From DASPWW01 sp963841715 (lineage in GTDB: Bacteria; Actinomycetota; Thermoleophilia; Solirubrobacterales; 70-9), in contig CAWJDP010000003.1 in the NCBI GenBank assembly GCA_963841715.1, positions 248,001 to 312,000 on the forward strand: a stretch of DNA of 64,000 nt. The letters run 5' to 3'. Under the pieces are notes generated by a model, which did no database searches, was not told the DNA's origin, and was given only the letters and a program-made list of their open reading frames with translations. The position numbers were made by a program, and so were the translations under genes. Positions 8,916-16,799 of this stretch are shown piece after piece (positions within the stretch are counted from its first letter, which is position 1; the number at the start of each line of letters is the position of its first letter).

Positions 8916-9440
8916 TCAGTTCACCGATGGGTCGGGCGGCATTCGCGCCAACAGCTCGTACTGACCGCCCATCCTGCGCAGGACCTGGGCCCAGAGGTCA
9001 CCCTCGCTGAACGCGTCGTCGGGCTCGGGCTCGGTGAGGATCCACGCCTCCTCTTCGAGCTCGCCGTCGAGCTGGCCCGCCCCCCAGCCCGCGTGCCCCG
9101 CGAACAGGCGAATCCGCTCGAGGCCGCCCGGGGGATCGTCGAGGTTGACGAGCCCTACGTCGCCGACGACGATCCGCGGCGAGGCGTCGGGGTCGGCGAA
9201 CTCGGCCAGCGCTACGACACCGTCCTCCTGCACCGGTCCGCCGATGTACACCGGCTGTCCCGAGTCCGCGACCTCGGCCAGCACCGGGACCGCGTCGCCT
9301 ACCGTTGTCTCCGAGGGCCGGTTGAGGACGAGCCCGAACGCCCCCTCGTCGGCGTGCTCGACGATCAGGATCACCGTGCGCTGGAACCAGTCGGGCAGCG
9401 CCGGCGAGGCAACGAGCAGCTTCCCACGCACGGACTCCAC
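8916..9440 (-). CDS. YqgE/AlgH family protein
   Basis: 174 aa. Family motifs are present in order: GKLLVASPALPDWFQRTVILIVEH, GAFGLVLNRPSE, PVYIGGPVQEDGVVAL and FAGHAGWGAGQLDGELEEEAWIL. The biochemical role of YqgE is not settled. The start ATG 9440 lies 33 bp from the plus-strand tRNA-Val gene, with which it is divergent. Confidence 0.95.
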   Translation of the reverse strand: MESVRGKLLVASPALPDWFQRTVILIVEHADEGAFGLVLNRPSETTVGDAVPVLAEVADSGQPVYIGGPVQEDGVVALAEFADPDASPRIVVGDVGLVNLDDPPGGLERIRLFAGHAGWGAGQLDGELEEEAWILTEPEPDDAFSEGDLWAQVLRRMGGQYELLARMPPDPSVN

Positions 9441-9473
9441 ACCCGCATTGTGCCGCTCATATCATTGGCGCGA

Positions 9474-9545
9474 GGGCGCGTAGCTCAGTGGGAGAGCGCT
9501 CGCTTCACACGCGAGAGGTCGCTGGTTCGAAACCAGCCGCGCCCA
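9474..9545 (+). tRNA. tRNA-Val (anticodon CAC)
   Basis: A complete cloverleaf. The acceptor stem is GGGCGCG (9474-9480) with CGCGCCC (9538-9544). The D arm contains GCTC...GAGC, the anticodon arm is CTCGC-TTCACAC-GCGAG with anticodon CAC, and the T arm is GCTGG-TTCGAAA-CCAGC. The discriminator is A9545 and CCA is not encoded. Its 3' half (from 9503) is duplicated exactly at 11678-11721, so this tRNA is the probable integration site of the following gene array. Confidence 0.95.
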
Positions 9546-9546
9546 T
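9503..9546 (+). repeat. Left copy of 44-bp direct repeat (attL-like, in tRNA-Val)
   Basis: From the last base of the 5' anticodon stem to one base beyond the tRNA 3' end. It is identical over 44 bp to 11678-11721. Identity breaks on both sides immediately (G versus A before, G versus C after). Reconstitution of a tRNA 3' end at one side with a displaced copy at the other is the signature of tyrosine-recombinase islands. Confidence 0.85.
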
Positions 9547-9582
9547 GCTGGCTGGCTGATGTCGCGCGATACTGAGTGAGCG

Positions 9583-9972
9583 ATGTCGGAGGAGAACGTG
9601 GAGGTCGTTCGTCGATGGGTCGAGCTCTTCAATTCGAGGGACGATGTGGACGAGTTTCTCTCGCTGCACGATCCCGAGGTTGAGCTCCAAACCCCAGGCG
9701 GGCCTCGACTGCACGGGCACGGCGAACTGCGCGACTGGTTTGAAAAGAAATATGAGAGCGTCCAATCACGCCTCCTACCTGAGCGCTTCGTAGCAGGAGG
9801 CGACACCGTGGTCGGTCTCGGGAGAACTGAAGTCCGATGGATCGAATCGGGTGAAGTGGCTCGCGAGTTCGAGAGCGCGGGGGCCTACTGGTTTCGCGGG
9901 GGCAAGATCATCAGGTGGCAGCCATTTAGCGCTCATGGTGAAGCCCTCGAAGCCGCCGGGCTGTCGGAGTAG
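9583..9972 (+). CDS. NTF2-like (SnoaL-like) protein, array member 1
   Basis: 129 aa. N-terminus MSEENVEVVRRWVELFNSRD, then a cone-shaped alpha+beta fold typical of NTF2/SnoaL-like proteins, ending EALEAAGLSE. Such proteins can be hydrolases, isomerases or binding proteins; no catalytic residues can be assigned here. It is the first of five paralogues and starts 37 bp after tRNA-Val. The stop TAG is followed by GCG and the next ATG, with GGAG of the terminal codons serving as ribosome binding site for gene 2, so the array is probably translationally coupled. Confidence 0.85.
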   Translation: MSEENVEVVRRWVELFNSRDDVDEFLSLHDPEVELQTPGGPRLHGHGELRDWFEKKYESVQSRLLPERFVAGGDTVVGLGRTEVRWIESGEVAREFESAGAYWFRGGKIIRWQPFSAHGEALEAAGLSE

Positions 9973-9975
9973 GCG

Positions 9976-10392
9976 ATGCCAGCCGAGGGAGACATCGCGC
10001 TAATCCATCGCGGCCTCGATGCCTTCAGCCGCGGCGATTTCGACGCGGGCGCTGAGGATATGCAGCCGGACGTCGAGTGGCACGTCTCGTTCCGGCTTCC
10101 CGATCTGCCCTTGGACAAGGCGGTCTACCACGGCCACGCCGAGGTCCGGCGGCTGTGGGCGGCTTTTCGGAGCGGCTGGGCGAACCTCACGGTAACCCTC
10201 GAGGACGTGGTCGACGCCCGCGAGGGCCTCGTGGTTGTCCGCAGCCGGTTCGTCGGCCGGGGGAGCGCCAGCGGGATAGAGGTGGATCGCACGATCTTCT
10301 ATGTGTTCGAGATTGCGGCTGGGAAGCTGAAGCGACTGCGGCCCTTCGACACAGAGGCCGAGGCCCTCGAAGCCGCCGGGCTGCGTGAGTAG
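9976..10392 (+). CDS. NTF2-like (SnoaL-like) protein, array member 2
   Basis: 138 aa. Its N-terminus (MPAEGDIALIHRGLDAFSRG) departs most from the shared MSEENVE start, but the fold pattern and the C-terminal EALEAAGLRE are the same. Contains DVEWHVSF and YHGHAEVRRLW, the family's conserved strand and the GHxxxR turn. Separated from its neighbours by the same 3-bp GCG spacer. It has the most diverged N-terminal block of the five, suggesting an older or differently sourced unit. Confidence 0.85.
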   Translation: MPAEGDIALIHRGLDAFSRGDFDAGAEDMQPDVEWHVSFRLPDLPLDKAVYHGHAEVRRLWAAFRSGWANLTVTLEDVVDAREGLVVVRSRFVGRGSASGIEVDRTIFYVFEIAAGKLKRLRPFDTEAEALEAAGLRE

Positions 10393-10395
10393 GCG

Positions 10396-10806
10396 ATGTC
10401 GCAGGAGAACGTCGAAACCCTCCAGCGAGCCCGAGACGCCTGGGACGCGGACGATGTGGACGCCTTCTTGGCCGAGGCCGATCCCGAGGTCGAGTGGCAG
10501 ACCGCGATTGAGCAAGCCTTGGAGGGCAGAAAAATCACCTGTCGGGGCCATGACGGTGTGCGAAAGGCCTGGGAGGAGCTTCGGGGTGAGGCGTGGGGAG
10601 GCATCACGAGTCAGGTTCAGGAGATTCGCGACCTCGGCGAGTCGGTCCTAGTCCTCGGCCATCTCGACGTGACCGGCCGGACGACCGGCATCGGGTTCCG
10701 CGAGGAACTCGGGCAGCTCGTCACCTTCCGAGGCGGGAAGATTCTCCGCTCGGAGGACTTCCTGAGCCACGCCGAGGCCTTCGAAGCCGCCGGGCTTGAG
10801 GAGTAG
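10396..10806 (+). CDS. NTF2-like (SnoaL-like) protein, array member 3
   Basis: 136 aa, starting MSQENVETLQRARDAWDADD and ending EAFEAAGLEE. Contains DPEVEWQTA and a CRGHDGVRKAWEEL segment typical of the family. Exactly 3 bp (GCG) separate it from both neighbours. The ligand and enzymatic activity are unknown. Confidence 0.85.
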   Translation: MSQENVETLQRARDAWDADDVDAFLAEADPEVEWQTAIEQALEGRKITCRGHDGVRKAWEELRGEAWGGITSQVQEIRDLGESVLVLGHLDVTGRTTGIGFREELGQLVTFRGGKILRSEDFLSHAEAFEAAGLEE

Positions 10807-10809
10807 GCG

Positions 10810-11223
10810 ATGTCGGAGGAGAACGTGGAGACAATCCGACGCGGCTACGCGCTGTTCGCGGCCGGTGACTTTGAGGCAGTAGGCGCGCTCTTCTCTGCTG
10901 ACGCTGAAATCACTGACACCGGTGGACTTGGCGTCGCGGGCTCGGCCGCGGGTACGCGCCGCGGGCACGAGGGGTTTCTCCGGTCCACGGAGGAGGCGCT
11001 GGAGGCGTTCGAGGACTTCCGAGTTGAGCCCGAGGACTTCATAGACGCCGGCGATGTTGTCGTTGTGCCGGTCCGGATCTCTGGCCGAGGCAGAGGCAGC
11101 GGCGTGGAGATGGAGACGCGGCTGGCGCACCTATGGGCGCTCCGCGGCGATGGCAAGGTGGTTCGGAGCGAGATCTACAGGACCACAGAGGAAGCCCTCG
11201 AAGCTGCCGGGATCACGGAGTAG
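10810..11223 (+). CDS. NTF2-like (SnoaL-like) protein, array member 4
   Basis: 137 aa, starting MSEENVETIRRGYALFAAGD and ending EALEAAGITE. The central part has the family's RRGHEGFL turn and the VVVPVRISGRGRGSGVEME strand pair. 3-bp GCG spacers on both sides. Function unknown. Confidence 0.85.
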   Translation: MSEENVETIRRGYALFAAGDFEAVGALFSADAEITDTGGLGVAGSAAGTRRGHEGFLRSTEEALEAFEDFRVEPEDFIDAGDVVVVPVRISGRGRGSGVEMETRLAHLWALRGDGKVVRSEIYRTTEEALEAAGITE

Positions 11224-11226
11224 GCG

Positions 11227-11619
11227 ATGTCGGAGGAGAACGTCGACGTCGTGCGCCGGTTGCTCGATGCCGGGGACCGTGAGGACATTTCGACGGCCCT
11301 TGCCTGCCTCGATCCCGACTTGGAGTGGATCCCGCTTCGCGCCGCGACGGAAGGCGCTTATCACGGCCACGACGGCTACGAGAAGTTCGTCGCGGACACC
11401 AGAGAGAACTTCGAGGCGTTCGAGCCGCACTTTGAGCTGCGCGACCTCGGCGAGCGGGTGCTCGCGTGGGGGACGATCACTATGCGCGGCGCGGGCAGCG
11501 GGGTCGAGCTGGAGGTTCCGGTTGGGGGAATCTTCGACCTCCGCGGTGGGAGGGTCGCCCGTTGGCGCGATTTCGGATCGAAGGAGAAGGCCCTCGAAGC
11601 CGCCGGGCTGTCGGAATAG
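11227..11619 (+). CDS. NTF2-like (SnoaL-like) protein, array member 5
   Basis: 130 aa, starting MSEENVDVVRRLLDAGDRED and ending KALEAAGLSE. Contains DPDLEWIPL and YHGHDGYEKF. After its stop the sequence begins like the other junctions (TAGGCG) but then has CTG in place of ATG and diverges, so a sixth unit may have been lost or the array ends here. The right 44-bp repeat begins 58 bp downstream. Confidence 0.85.
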   Translation: MSEENVDVVRRLLDAGDREDISTALACLDPDLEWIPLRAATEGAYHGHDGYEKFVADTRENFEAFEPHFELRDLGERVLAWGTITMRGAGSGVELEVPVGGIFDLRGGRVARWRDFGSKEKALEAAGLSE

Positions 11620-11677
11620 GCGCTGGCTCCGAGGCATAAGGACGCAGCTCGCGTCAAACCGCAGCGCCCTGAGCAGA

Positions 11678-11721
11678 CTTCACACGCGAGAGGTCGCTGG
11701 TTCGAAACCAGCCGCGCCCAT
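11678..11721 (+). repeat. Right copy of 44-bp direct repeat (attR-like tRNA-Val 3' half)
   Basis: An exact copy of 9503-9546, the 3' half of tRNA-Val from the anticodon loop to one base past the 3' end. No 5' half precedes it, so it is not a functional tRNA. The two copies are 2175 bp apart (start to start) and enclose only the five NTF2-like genes. Confidence 0.85.
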
Positions 11722-11808
11722 CTCCTGAATTCCGCGCTTGGCGTCGGCGCATGAGGGGCATAACGGGGAAATGGGCCCGGGGCCAACCAGAAGACGACTT
11801 CTTCCCGG

Positions 11809-12564
11809 ATGCTGACCATCGCCGGCACAGAGCTCGCCCGCATCGGGCTAGGCACCAACCGCCTCACCACGGCTCCCGAGAATCACGCGTTCCTCCGCGA
11901 GGCGGTCGCGGCTGGGGTCGGCATGATCGACACGGCCCACGTGTACACCAACGGCGACAGCGAGCGGGCGATCGGGGAAGCGCTCTCGCCGGAGCCCGAC
12001 GACGTCGTCATCGCCACCAAGGGCGGCTACAGCGCCGGCACCGGGCGCCCGGACGCCCTCCGCGCGCAGATCGAGCAGAGCCTCGCGAGCCTCCGCACCG
12101 AGGCGATCGATCTCTACTACCTGCACCGCGTCGACCCGGAGACTCCGCTCGAGGAGAGCCTCGGCGCGATCGCCGAGCAGCGCGAGGCCGGGAAGATCAA
12201 GGAGGTCGGGCTCTCCGCCGTCGATGTCGCGCAGATCGAGGCCGCCCGCAAGGTGGTCCCGATCGCCGCGGTCCAGAACCACTTCAACCTCGCGGAGCGA
12301 GGCTCCGACGACGTCATCGACTACTGCGAGGAGAACGGGATCGTCTTCGTTGCCTACTTCCCGCTCAGGGAGCGCTCGCAGGCCCTGGGCGAGCTCACGG
12401 ATCGGCACGACGCCGACGAGGAGCAGATCCTCCTCGCCTGGCTCCTTCACCGCTCACCGGCGATACTGCCGATCCCCGGCACTCTCTCGATCGAGCATTT
12501 GCGTTCGAACCTCGCCGCGCTCGACATCGAGCTCTCCGACGAGGAGCTCGAGGCGCTCGCCTAG
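11809..12564 (+). CDS. Aldo/keto reductase
   Basis: 251 aa, slightly shorter than the usual ~280-320. The catalytic tetrad is visible: Asp41 and Tyr46 in DTAHVYTNGD, Lys71 in VVIATKGG, and His106 in DLYYLHRVDP. The C-terminal NADPH-binding segment reads ILPIPGTLSIEHLRSNL. Likely an NADPH-dependent reductase of aldehydes or ketones. It lies just outside the right end of the tRNA-Val repeat and is probably a native flank of the island. Confidence 0.92.
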   Translation: MLTIAGTELARIGLGTNRLTTAPENHAFLREAVAAGVGMIDTAHVYTNGDSERAIGEALSPEPDDVVIATKGGYSAGTGRPDALRAQIEQSLASLRTEAIDLYYLHRVDPETPLEESLGAIAEQREAGKIKEVGLSAVDVAQIEAARKVVPIAAVQNHFNLAERGSDDVIDYCEENGIVFVAYFPLRERSQALGELTDRHDADEEQILLAWLLHRSPAILPIPGTLSIEHLRSNLAALDIELSDEELEALA

Positions 12565-12619
12565 ATTCGCCGGCCGCGCGGCCGAGCTCATCCCCGCGCG
12601 CGCCGGTCCTCACGAGCGC

Positions 12620-14602
12620 CTAGTGCTCAGGCGGGCCGATGACGGGGGTCTTGAGCGGCCCCGCGAGACCGATGTAGGCGACGATCTCATGGCCCCCCGG
12701 GTTCGTCTGAAACGGCAGCTGGAGCCAGTTGTTGGCCAGCCACACGTTGCCGGAGGGGTCAACGGCGACGCCCGTGTTGCGGACCAGGCCGTCAAACCCG
12801 TAGCCGCTGTCCGGCGCGATCGGATCGCCCGTGTGCGAGCCCGGCGGACAGTGCTCGGGTCGGATCCCGCACACGTTGCCGAGCGCCTGCCCGTTGAAGT
12901 TGGCGATCCACACGTTGTCGTTTCCGTCCACCGCTATCCCCCACGGGAGAATCGTGCCGCCTCCCGTGAACGGCGAGCCCGCTTGCGGGACCCCGTCGTC
13001 GTTCAGCAGCGTCACCGAGGCCCCGCCTTGTGACGGCAGGAGCGGCTCGCAGGGGAACGCCACGGCGCCCGAGTTCGCGACCCAGACGTTCCCTTTGCTG
13101 TCCGTGGCGAGGCCCATCGGGCGGCTGATCGCGGTCGAGACCGGCGAGTTCGCCGTCGGCGTGCCGTCGGGATTCAGGATCGCGATGCGGCTGTTCTGGT
13201 TTCCGGCCACGAACGCCTGCCCGCGATCGTTGATCGTGATCCCGAACGGGCTTCCGATCCCGAGGCCGCTCGCGACGATCGCCCGGGAGGGGTCACCGTT
13301 CGGATACTGAGTGACGGTCCCGTTGCCGCAGTTCGCGATCCAGATGTTGCCGCTGCGGTCGGCCACCGTCCCCTGGGGCTGATCGAGCGGCCCCCCCGTG
13401 TAGCCGCCGCCGAACGTGTCGGTGGCCGGCGGGGACAGTGGATTGCCGCTGGCGGTGAACTCCGAGACGCTGTTGCGCGGCGGCGGCTCTGTGCACCCGA
13501 CTCCCTGGAAGCCGTAGTTTCCGACCCACACGTGCCCGTTGGGGGCCAGGGAGATGCCGAAGCCGGCGCCGCTCAGACCGCCTCCCGTGAACGGCGCGCC
13601 GCTCGCGAACCGGCCGTCGGGCGTGAACTTGAACAGCTGGTTGCTGGCGCACTGCGGCACGTGCGGGTCGGCGCCGTAGTTGTAGTTGTTGTTGACCCAC
13701 AGGTTGCCGTGCTTGTCGATCGCGAAGTTGCCGGGGCCGTCGAGGCTGGTCCCGTCGCCGTCGAAGCGCAGCGCCAGCGTCCATCCGTCGGGGGTCTGGC
13801 CCTGGCCGAGCGCCGGTCCGTACGGCGCCGGCGACGAGTTGGCGAGGTTGAACAGCTCGCTCACGTTGTGGGCGGGGTTGCGGGCGATGTCGGCGATCGC
13901 CTCCAACGTGCCGCGAGGCGCCGAGCCGCCAGGCGGCTTCGCGAGCTTGAACAGCCGCGAGCAGTGTCGCGTCGAGCGAGCGCACTTCGGGAGCATGTTC
14001 GACAGAGAGTTGAACGTCTGCAGGGTCGAGGTCTCGTCGCCGTTGGGCGCCTTCTGAAGCACGGGGCCGAGCTGTCCCGTCTGCGCCTGGGCGAGGTTGG
14101 CGGCCATCGCGGTCGCGTTCTGCAGCCCAGGCGAGCCCCCGGCGATCTTCTTGGAGCCGTGGACGAACTGGGCGAGCGCGTATCCGGCGGCGACGGTCGT
14201 GCGCTCGTTGAGCACCGCCTTGCGCGGGAATCGCGGGGTGCCGACGACGGTCGCGAGCCTCACGGCCGCTCGGCGACCAGCGGTCAGATACAGCACCGCG
14301 CGGGAGGGCCGCGGCGCATGGTAGTGGAGCTTGAACGAGCCGTTCCTGCGAGTGCGTGACTTGGCGAGCCGCGTTGGGCTTCCGTTCGCATTCCCGGCGC
14401 GGTACAGCGTTACGGGGACCGAGCGGAGCTTCTTGCTCTTGCTCTTGACCACCCCGTGCAGCTTCGCCGCGGTAGCCCCCTCCGCGCCGGCCAGCAAGAC
14501 AAGCGCCAGCGCCGCCAGGATGCCGACCGCGAGCGCCCTGAGAGCCGACGTCGACACCGCCGGGCCTGCCGAGTACCCAACCCCCTTCCCTGCGACGCTC
14601 AC
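12620..14602 (-). CDS. Exported NHL-repeat beta-propeller protein
   Basis: 660 aa from GTG 14602, which is preceded by a strong AAAGGAGGG site. A signal peptide (LRALAVGILAALALVLLAGA, about residues 19-38) is followed by a carboxypeptidase-like beta domain (LHGVVKSKSKKLRSVPVTLY). Repeated NHL-type blades follow from about residue 290 to the end, each with a GNxWVxN phrase (HGNLWVNNN, NGHVWVGN, SGNIWIAN, KGNVWVAN, DNVWIAN, SGNVWLAN). Such propellers bind partners or polymers outside the cell; the ligand is unknown. It is divergent from the lipoxygenase gene. Confidence 0.85.
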   Translation of the reverse strand: MSVAGKGVGYSAGPAVSTSALRALAVGILAALALVLLAGAEGATAAKLHGVVKSKSKKLRSVPVTLYRAGNANGSPTRLAKSRTRRNGSFKLHYHAPRPSRAVLYLTAGRRAAVRLATVVGTPRFPRKAVLNERTTVAAGYALAQFVHGSKKIAGGSPGLQNATAMAANLAQAQTGQLGPVLQKAPNGDETSTLQTFNSLSNMLPKCARSTRHCSRLFKLAKPPGGSAPRGTLEAIADIARNPAHNVSELFNLANSSPAPYGPALGQGQTPDGWTLALRFDGDGTSLDGPGNFAIDKHGNLWVNNNYNYGADPHVPQCASNQLFKFTPDGRFASGAPFTGGGLSGAGFGISLAPNGHVWVGNYGFQGVGCTEPPPRNSVSEFTASGNPLSPPATDTFGGGYTGGPLDQPQGTVADRSGNIWIANCGNGTVTQYPNGDPSRAIVASGLGIGSPFGITINDRGQAFVAGNQNSRIAILNPDGTPTANSPVSTAISRPMGLATDSKGNVWVANSGAVAFPCEPLLPSQGGASVTLLNDDGVPQAGSPFTGGGTILPWGIAVDGNDNVWIANFNGQALGNVCGIRPEHCPPGSHTGDPIAPDSGYGFDGLVRNTGVAVDPSGNVWLANNWLQLPFQTNPGGHEIVAYIGLAGPLKTPVIGPPEH

Positions 14603-14647
14603 ATCCCTCCTTTCCTCGCTTCGACCGGCAAACGCTTCTCTTGATTT

Positions 14648-14661
14648 GGGTACTACTACCC
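14648..14661. promoter_or_regulatory. Palindrome between divergent NHL and lipoxygenase genes
   Basis: GGGTA-ctac-TACCC, a perfect 5-bp inverted repeat in the 134-bp gap between two divergent genes. It is placed where an operator could control both, but no regulator is identified nearby. Confidence 0.35.
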
Positions 14662-14736
14662 GAAGGAGCCGCTGATCATGCGCACGAGGGGAGGTGCGAA
14701 GCCAGGCGCTCCATCGGCGTCGAATAGAATCACCGC

Positions 14737-16722
14737 GTGGCTGACCCGTCCGGGGTTGGAGAAGGGGAAGACCGCCGAGTCCGGTTCGGTCGCCGTGGCT
14801 TCCTTGGGAGCAGTCTGGCCGCGGCCGGCGCTGCGCTCCTTCCCACGGCGGGTGCCGCCGCGGCCAGATCACGCTCCGCCGCCGCCAAGCGGAGTGCAGG
14901 CCGGCTGGCCAGTGCTCCGAGCAGCGCGAGCGCGATCCCGCAGCTGCCGCTGCGGGCGCTGTTTCCAAACCTGCCGGCAGTCCCGTTCGACGCAGCGGGG
15001 GTGGCCGATACGCTCGCGAGGCTGCAGATCCGGGCGCAGCAGCAGGTCCAGGCCAAGCAGGGCCTGACACAGAAGTTCACGATCAACGGCGCGACGCGCC
15101 GTGCGTACGCGTTTCTTTTCGGGGAGGCGACGACCGGGGCGCTGGGTGACGCCGCGGACACGCTCCGGCAGTCGGTGCAGGGAGATCCCGAGCAGGCTGC
15201 GACGGACCTCTACCAGAGCCTTGGCCGGCAGGGCGCCGCGGCCCCCTCGACCGCCAACCCCCTGTCTCTCGAGCACCCGAAGCAGTTCTCGATCTCGTGG
15301 ACGAATTTCCCGAGCGTCTACAAGCCCGGGCTACGGCACCTGTCCGCCTGGGCGCGGTCGCTCAGCGACGCTGACGCCGGCACCAGGGAGTTCTGGCCGA
15401 CGATCGCTCGGCACGGCTTCGGCTTCAACCTGATCATCCCGGAGCGGGTCACGCGCGCCGACGCCGGAGCCCTGCGGCAGGAGTTCGGATCTGCCTGGAC
15501 CCCCAGGGTCCGTTCAGCGCTGGCGGCCGGGAACCTCTATGTCATCGACATGAGCCGGTTCGAGGCGCTCCAGGCGCAGTCCGTGAACGGCGCGCCGAGG
15601 TTCACCCCGAGCACGAGCACCCTGCTGATCCGGAACTCGCGGACGAGATCGCTGACTCCGGTCGCGATCATCGTGTCCGGCCACGGCGGGAGCGGCCGCC
15701 GGGTGTACTCGAGGGCGAAGACGACCAATGGCGCGTGGCTGTACGCGCTGCAGGCGGCCAAGGCCTCGATCACGCTCTTCGGGATCTGGCTCGGTCACGT
15801 CTATCACTGGCACATCGTCACGGCCGCCATGCAGATGACGATGTTCAACACCCTGCCGACCGAGCATCCGATCTATCAGCTCCTCGCGCCGCAGTCGAAG
15901 TTCGCGATTGCGTTCGATGACACGTTGCTCTCGCTGTGGTCGAACATCGCACCTCCCACCTCACTCGTCACACCGAATGACTTTCTTGCGCTGGCGAACG
16001 ACTACGCCGCCGGACGCGACTATTTCGATGACGATCCTAAGACGACGATCAAGCAGCTCGGTCTTCGCCGCAAGGACTTCACGGCGAAGAGGTCGTGGGA
16101 CCGATATCCCGTCGTGCAGCGTCTGCTGTCGATTTGGGATCTCGTCGAGCCGTATGTCAACACCTTCGTCACCACGACGTACAGCTCCGACGCCGCCGTT
16201 GCTGCCGATGGCGACCTCCAGAAGTGGATTGCGACCGCGGGCTCATCCGATGCGAGCACCGGAGGCAACATCCGCGGCCTCCCGGAGATGAACAGCCGGG
16301 CGGCGCTCGAGAGCGTCCTGACGAGCCTGCTCTACCGGATCACGGTCCATGGAATCTCGCGTCTGGACTCAACCTCGAACCCCGCGCTCACGTTCGTCGC
16401 CAACTTCCCCCATTGCCTTCAGCGCACCGACATTCCGAGCCCGCGCGCGCGGATCAGCACCAAGGCGCTGCTCGGCTACCTACCGAGAACCGACACGATC
16501 AGCGAGGCGGTCACCTTCTACTTCACGTTCGCCTTCTCGACCCCATACGAGCCGTTCATGCCGCTCGACGGCGCCGGCGCGGAGCTCTTTTTCCCGGGGG
16601 GAAAGGGCGACAAGCGCAATCAGGCGCTCATCGACCTCCGAAAAGGTCTTGCGAAGGTCATCAACGACTACCAGCCCGGCATGCCCCAGCGCTTCCAGTG
16701 GCCACGCAACATCGAGACATGA
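14737..16722 (+). CDS. Tat-exported lipoxygenase-family protein
   Basis: 661 aa. The N-terminus has a twin-arginine signal (RFGRRGFLGSSLAAAGAALL). The iron/manganese motif of lipoxygenases is recognisable: His354 and His359 (H-x4-H in HVYHWH), followed by EHPIYQLL at the same spacing as the HPIYKLL of plant and animal enzymes. A third His538 (LLYRITVHGISRL) matches the next ligand. The usual Asn four residues after it is Arg, and the chain ends in NIET instead of Ile. Predicted to oxygenate polyunsaturated lipids outside the membrane, but the ligand changes leave activity uncertain. Confidence 0.8.
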   Translation: MADPSGVGEGEDRRVRFGRRGFLGSSLAAAGAALLPTAGAAAARSRSAAAKRSAGRLASAPSSASAIPQLPLRALFPNLPAVPFDAAGVADTLARLQIRAQQQVQAKQGLTQKFTINGATRRAYAFLFGEATTGALGDAADTLRQSVQGDPEQAATDLYQSLGRQGAAAPSTANPLSLEHPKQFSISWTNFPSVYKPGLRHLSAWARSLSDADAGTREFWPTIARHGFGFNLIIPERVTRADAGALRQEFGSAWTPRVRSALAAGNLYVIDMSRFEALQAQSVNGAPRFTPSTSTLLIRNSRTRSLTPVAIIVSGHGGSGRRVYSRAKTTNGAWLYALQAAKASITLFGIWLGHVYHWHIVTAAMQMTMFNTLPTEHPIYQLLAPQSKFAIAFDDTLLSLWSNIAPPTSLVTPNDFLALANDYAAGRDYFDDDPKTTIKQLGLRRKDFTAKRSWDRYPVVQRLLSIWDLVEPYVNTFVTTTYSSDAAVAADGDLQKWIATAGSSDASTGGNIRGLPEMNSRAALESVLTSLLYRITVHGISRLDSTSNPALTFVANFPHCLQRTDIPSPRARISTKALLGYLPRTDTISEAVTFYFTFAFSTPYEPFMPLDGAGAELFFPGGKGDKRNQALIDLRKGLAKVINDYQPGMPQRFQWPRNIET

Positions 16723-16763
16723 GGAGTTCTCGGCCCAAGCGCCGCTCGCTTGACCTTCCGTAG

Positions 16764-16785
16764 GTCGGGCTGAAGTCCGCCCGAC
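16764..16785. terminator. Hairpin between convergent genes
   Basis: GTCGGGC (16764-16770) pairs with GCCCGAC (16779-16785) around an 8-nt loop, between the lipoxygenase stop and the stop of the convergent PPOX gene. No T-tract follows, as is common in GC-rich actinobacteria. Confidence 0.5.
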
Positions 16786-16799
16786 GATCCGCGGCAGGC

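Noticed and set aside
9462..9806. Minus-strand frame ending with a WARLVSNQRPLACE-type peptide
   Set aside because: This is the well-known spurious translation of a tRNA gene's reverse strand. The same peptide recurs opposite the right repeat at about 11700, which in fact helped confirm the repeat.
12572..12583. GGCCGCGCGGCC palindrome between convergent genes
   Set aside because: A simple GC palindrome of a kind frequent by chance in this composition; too short of loop to call a terminator.
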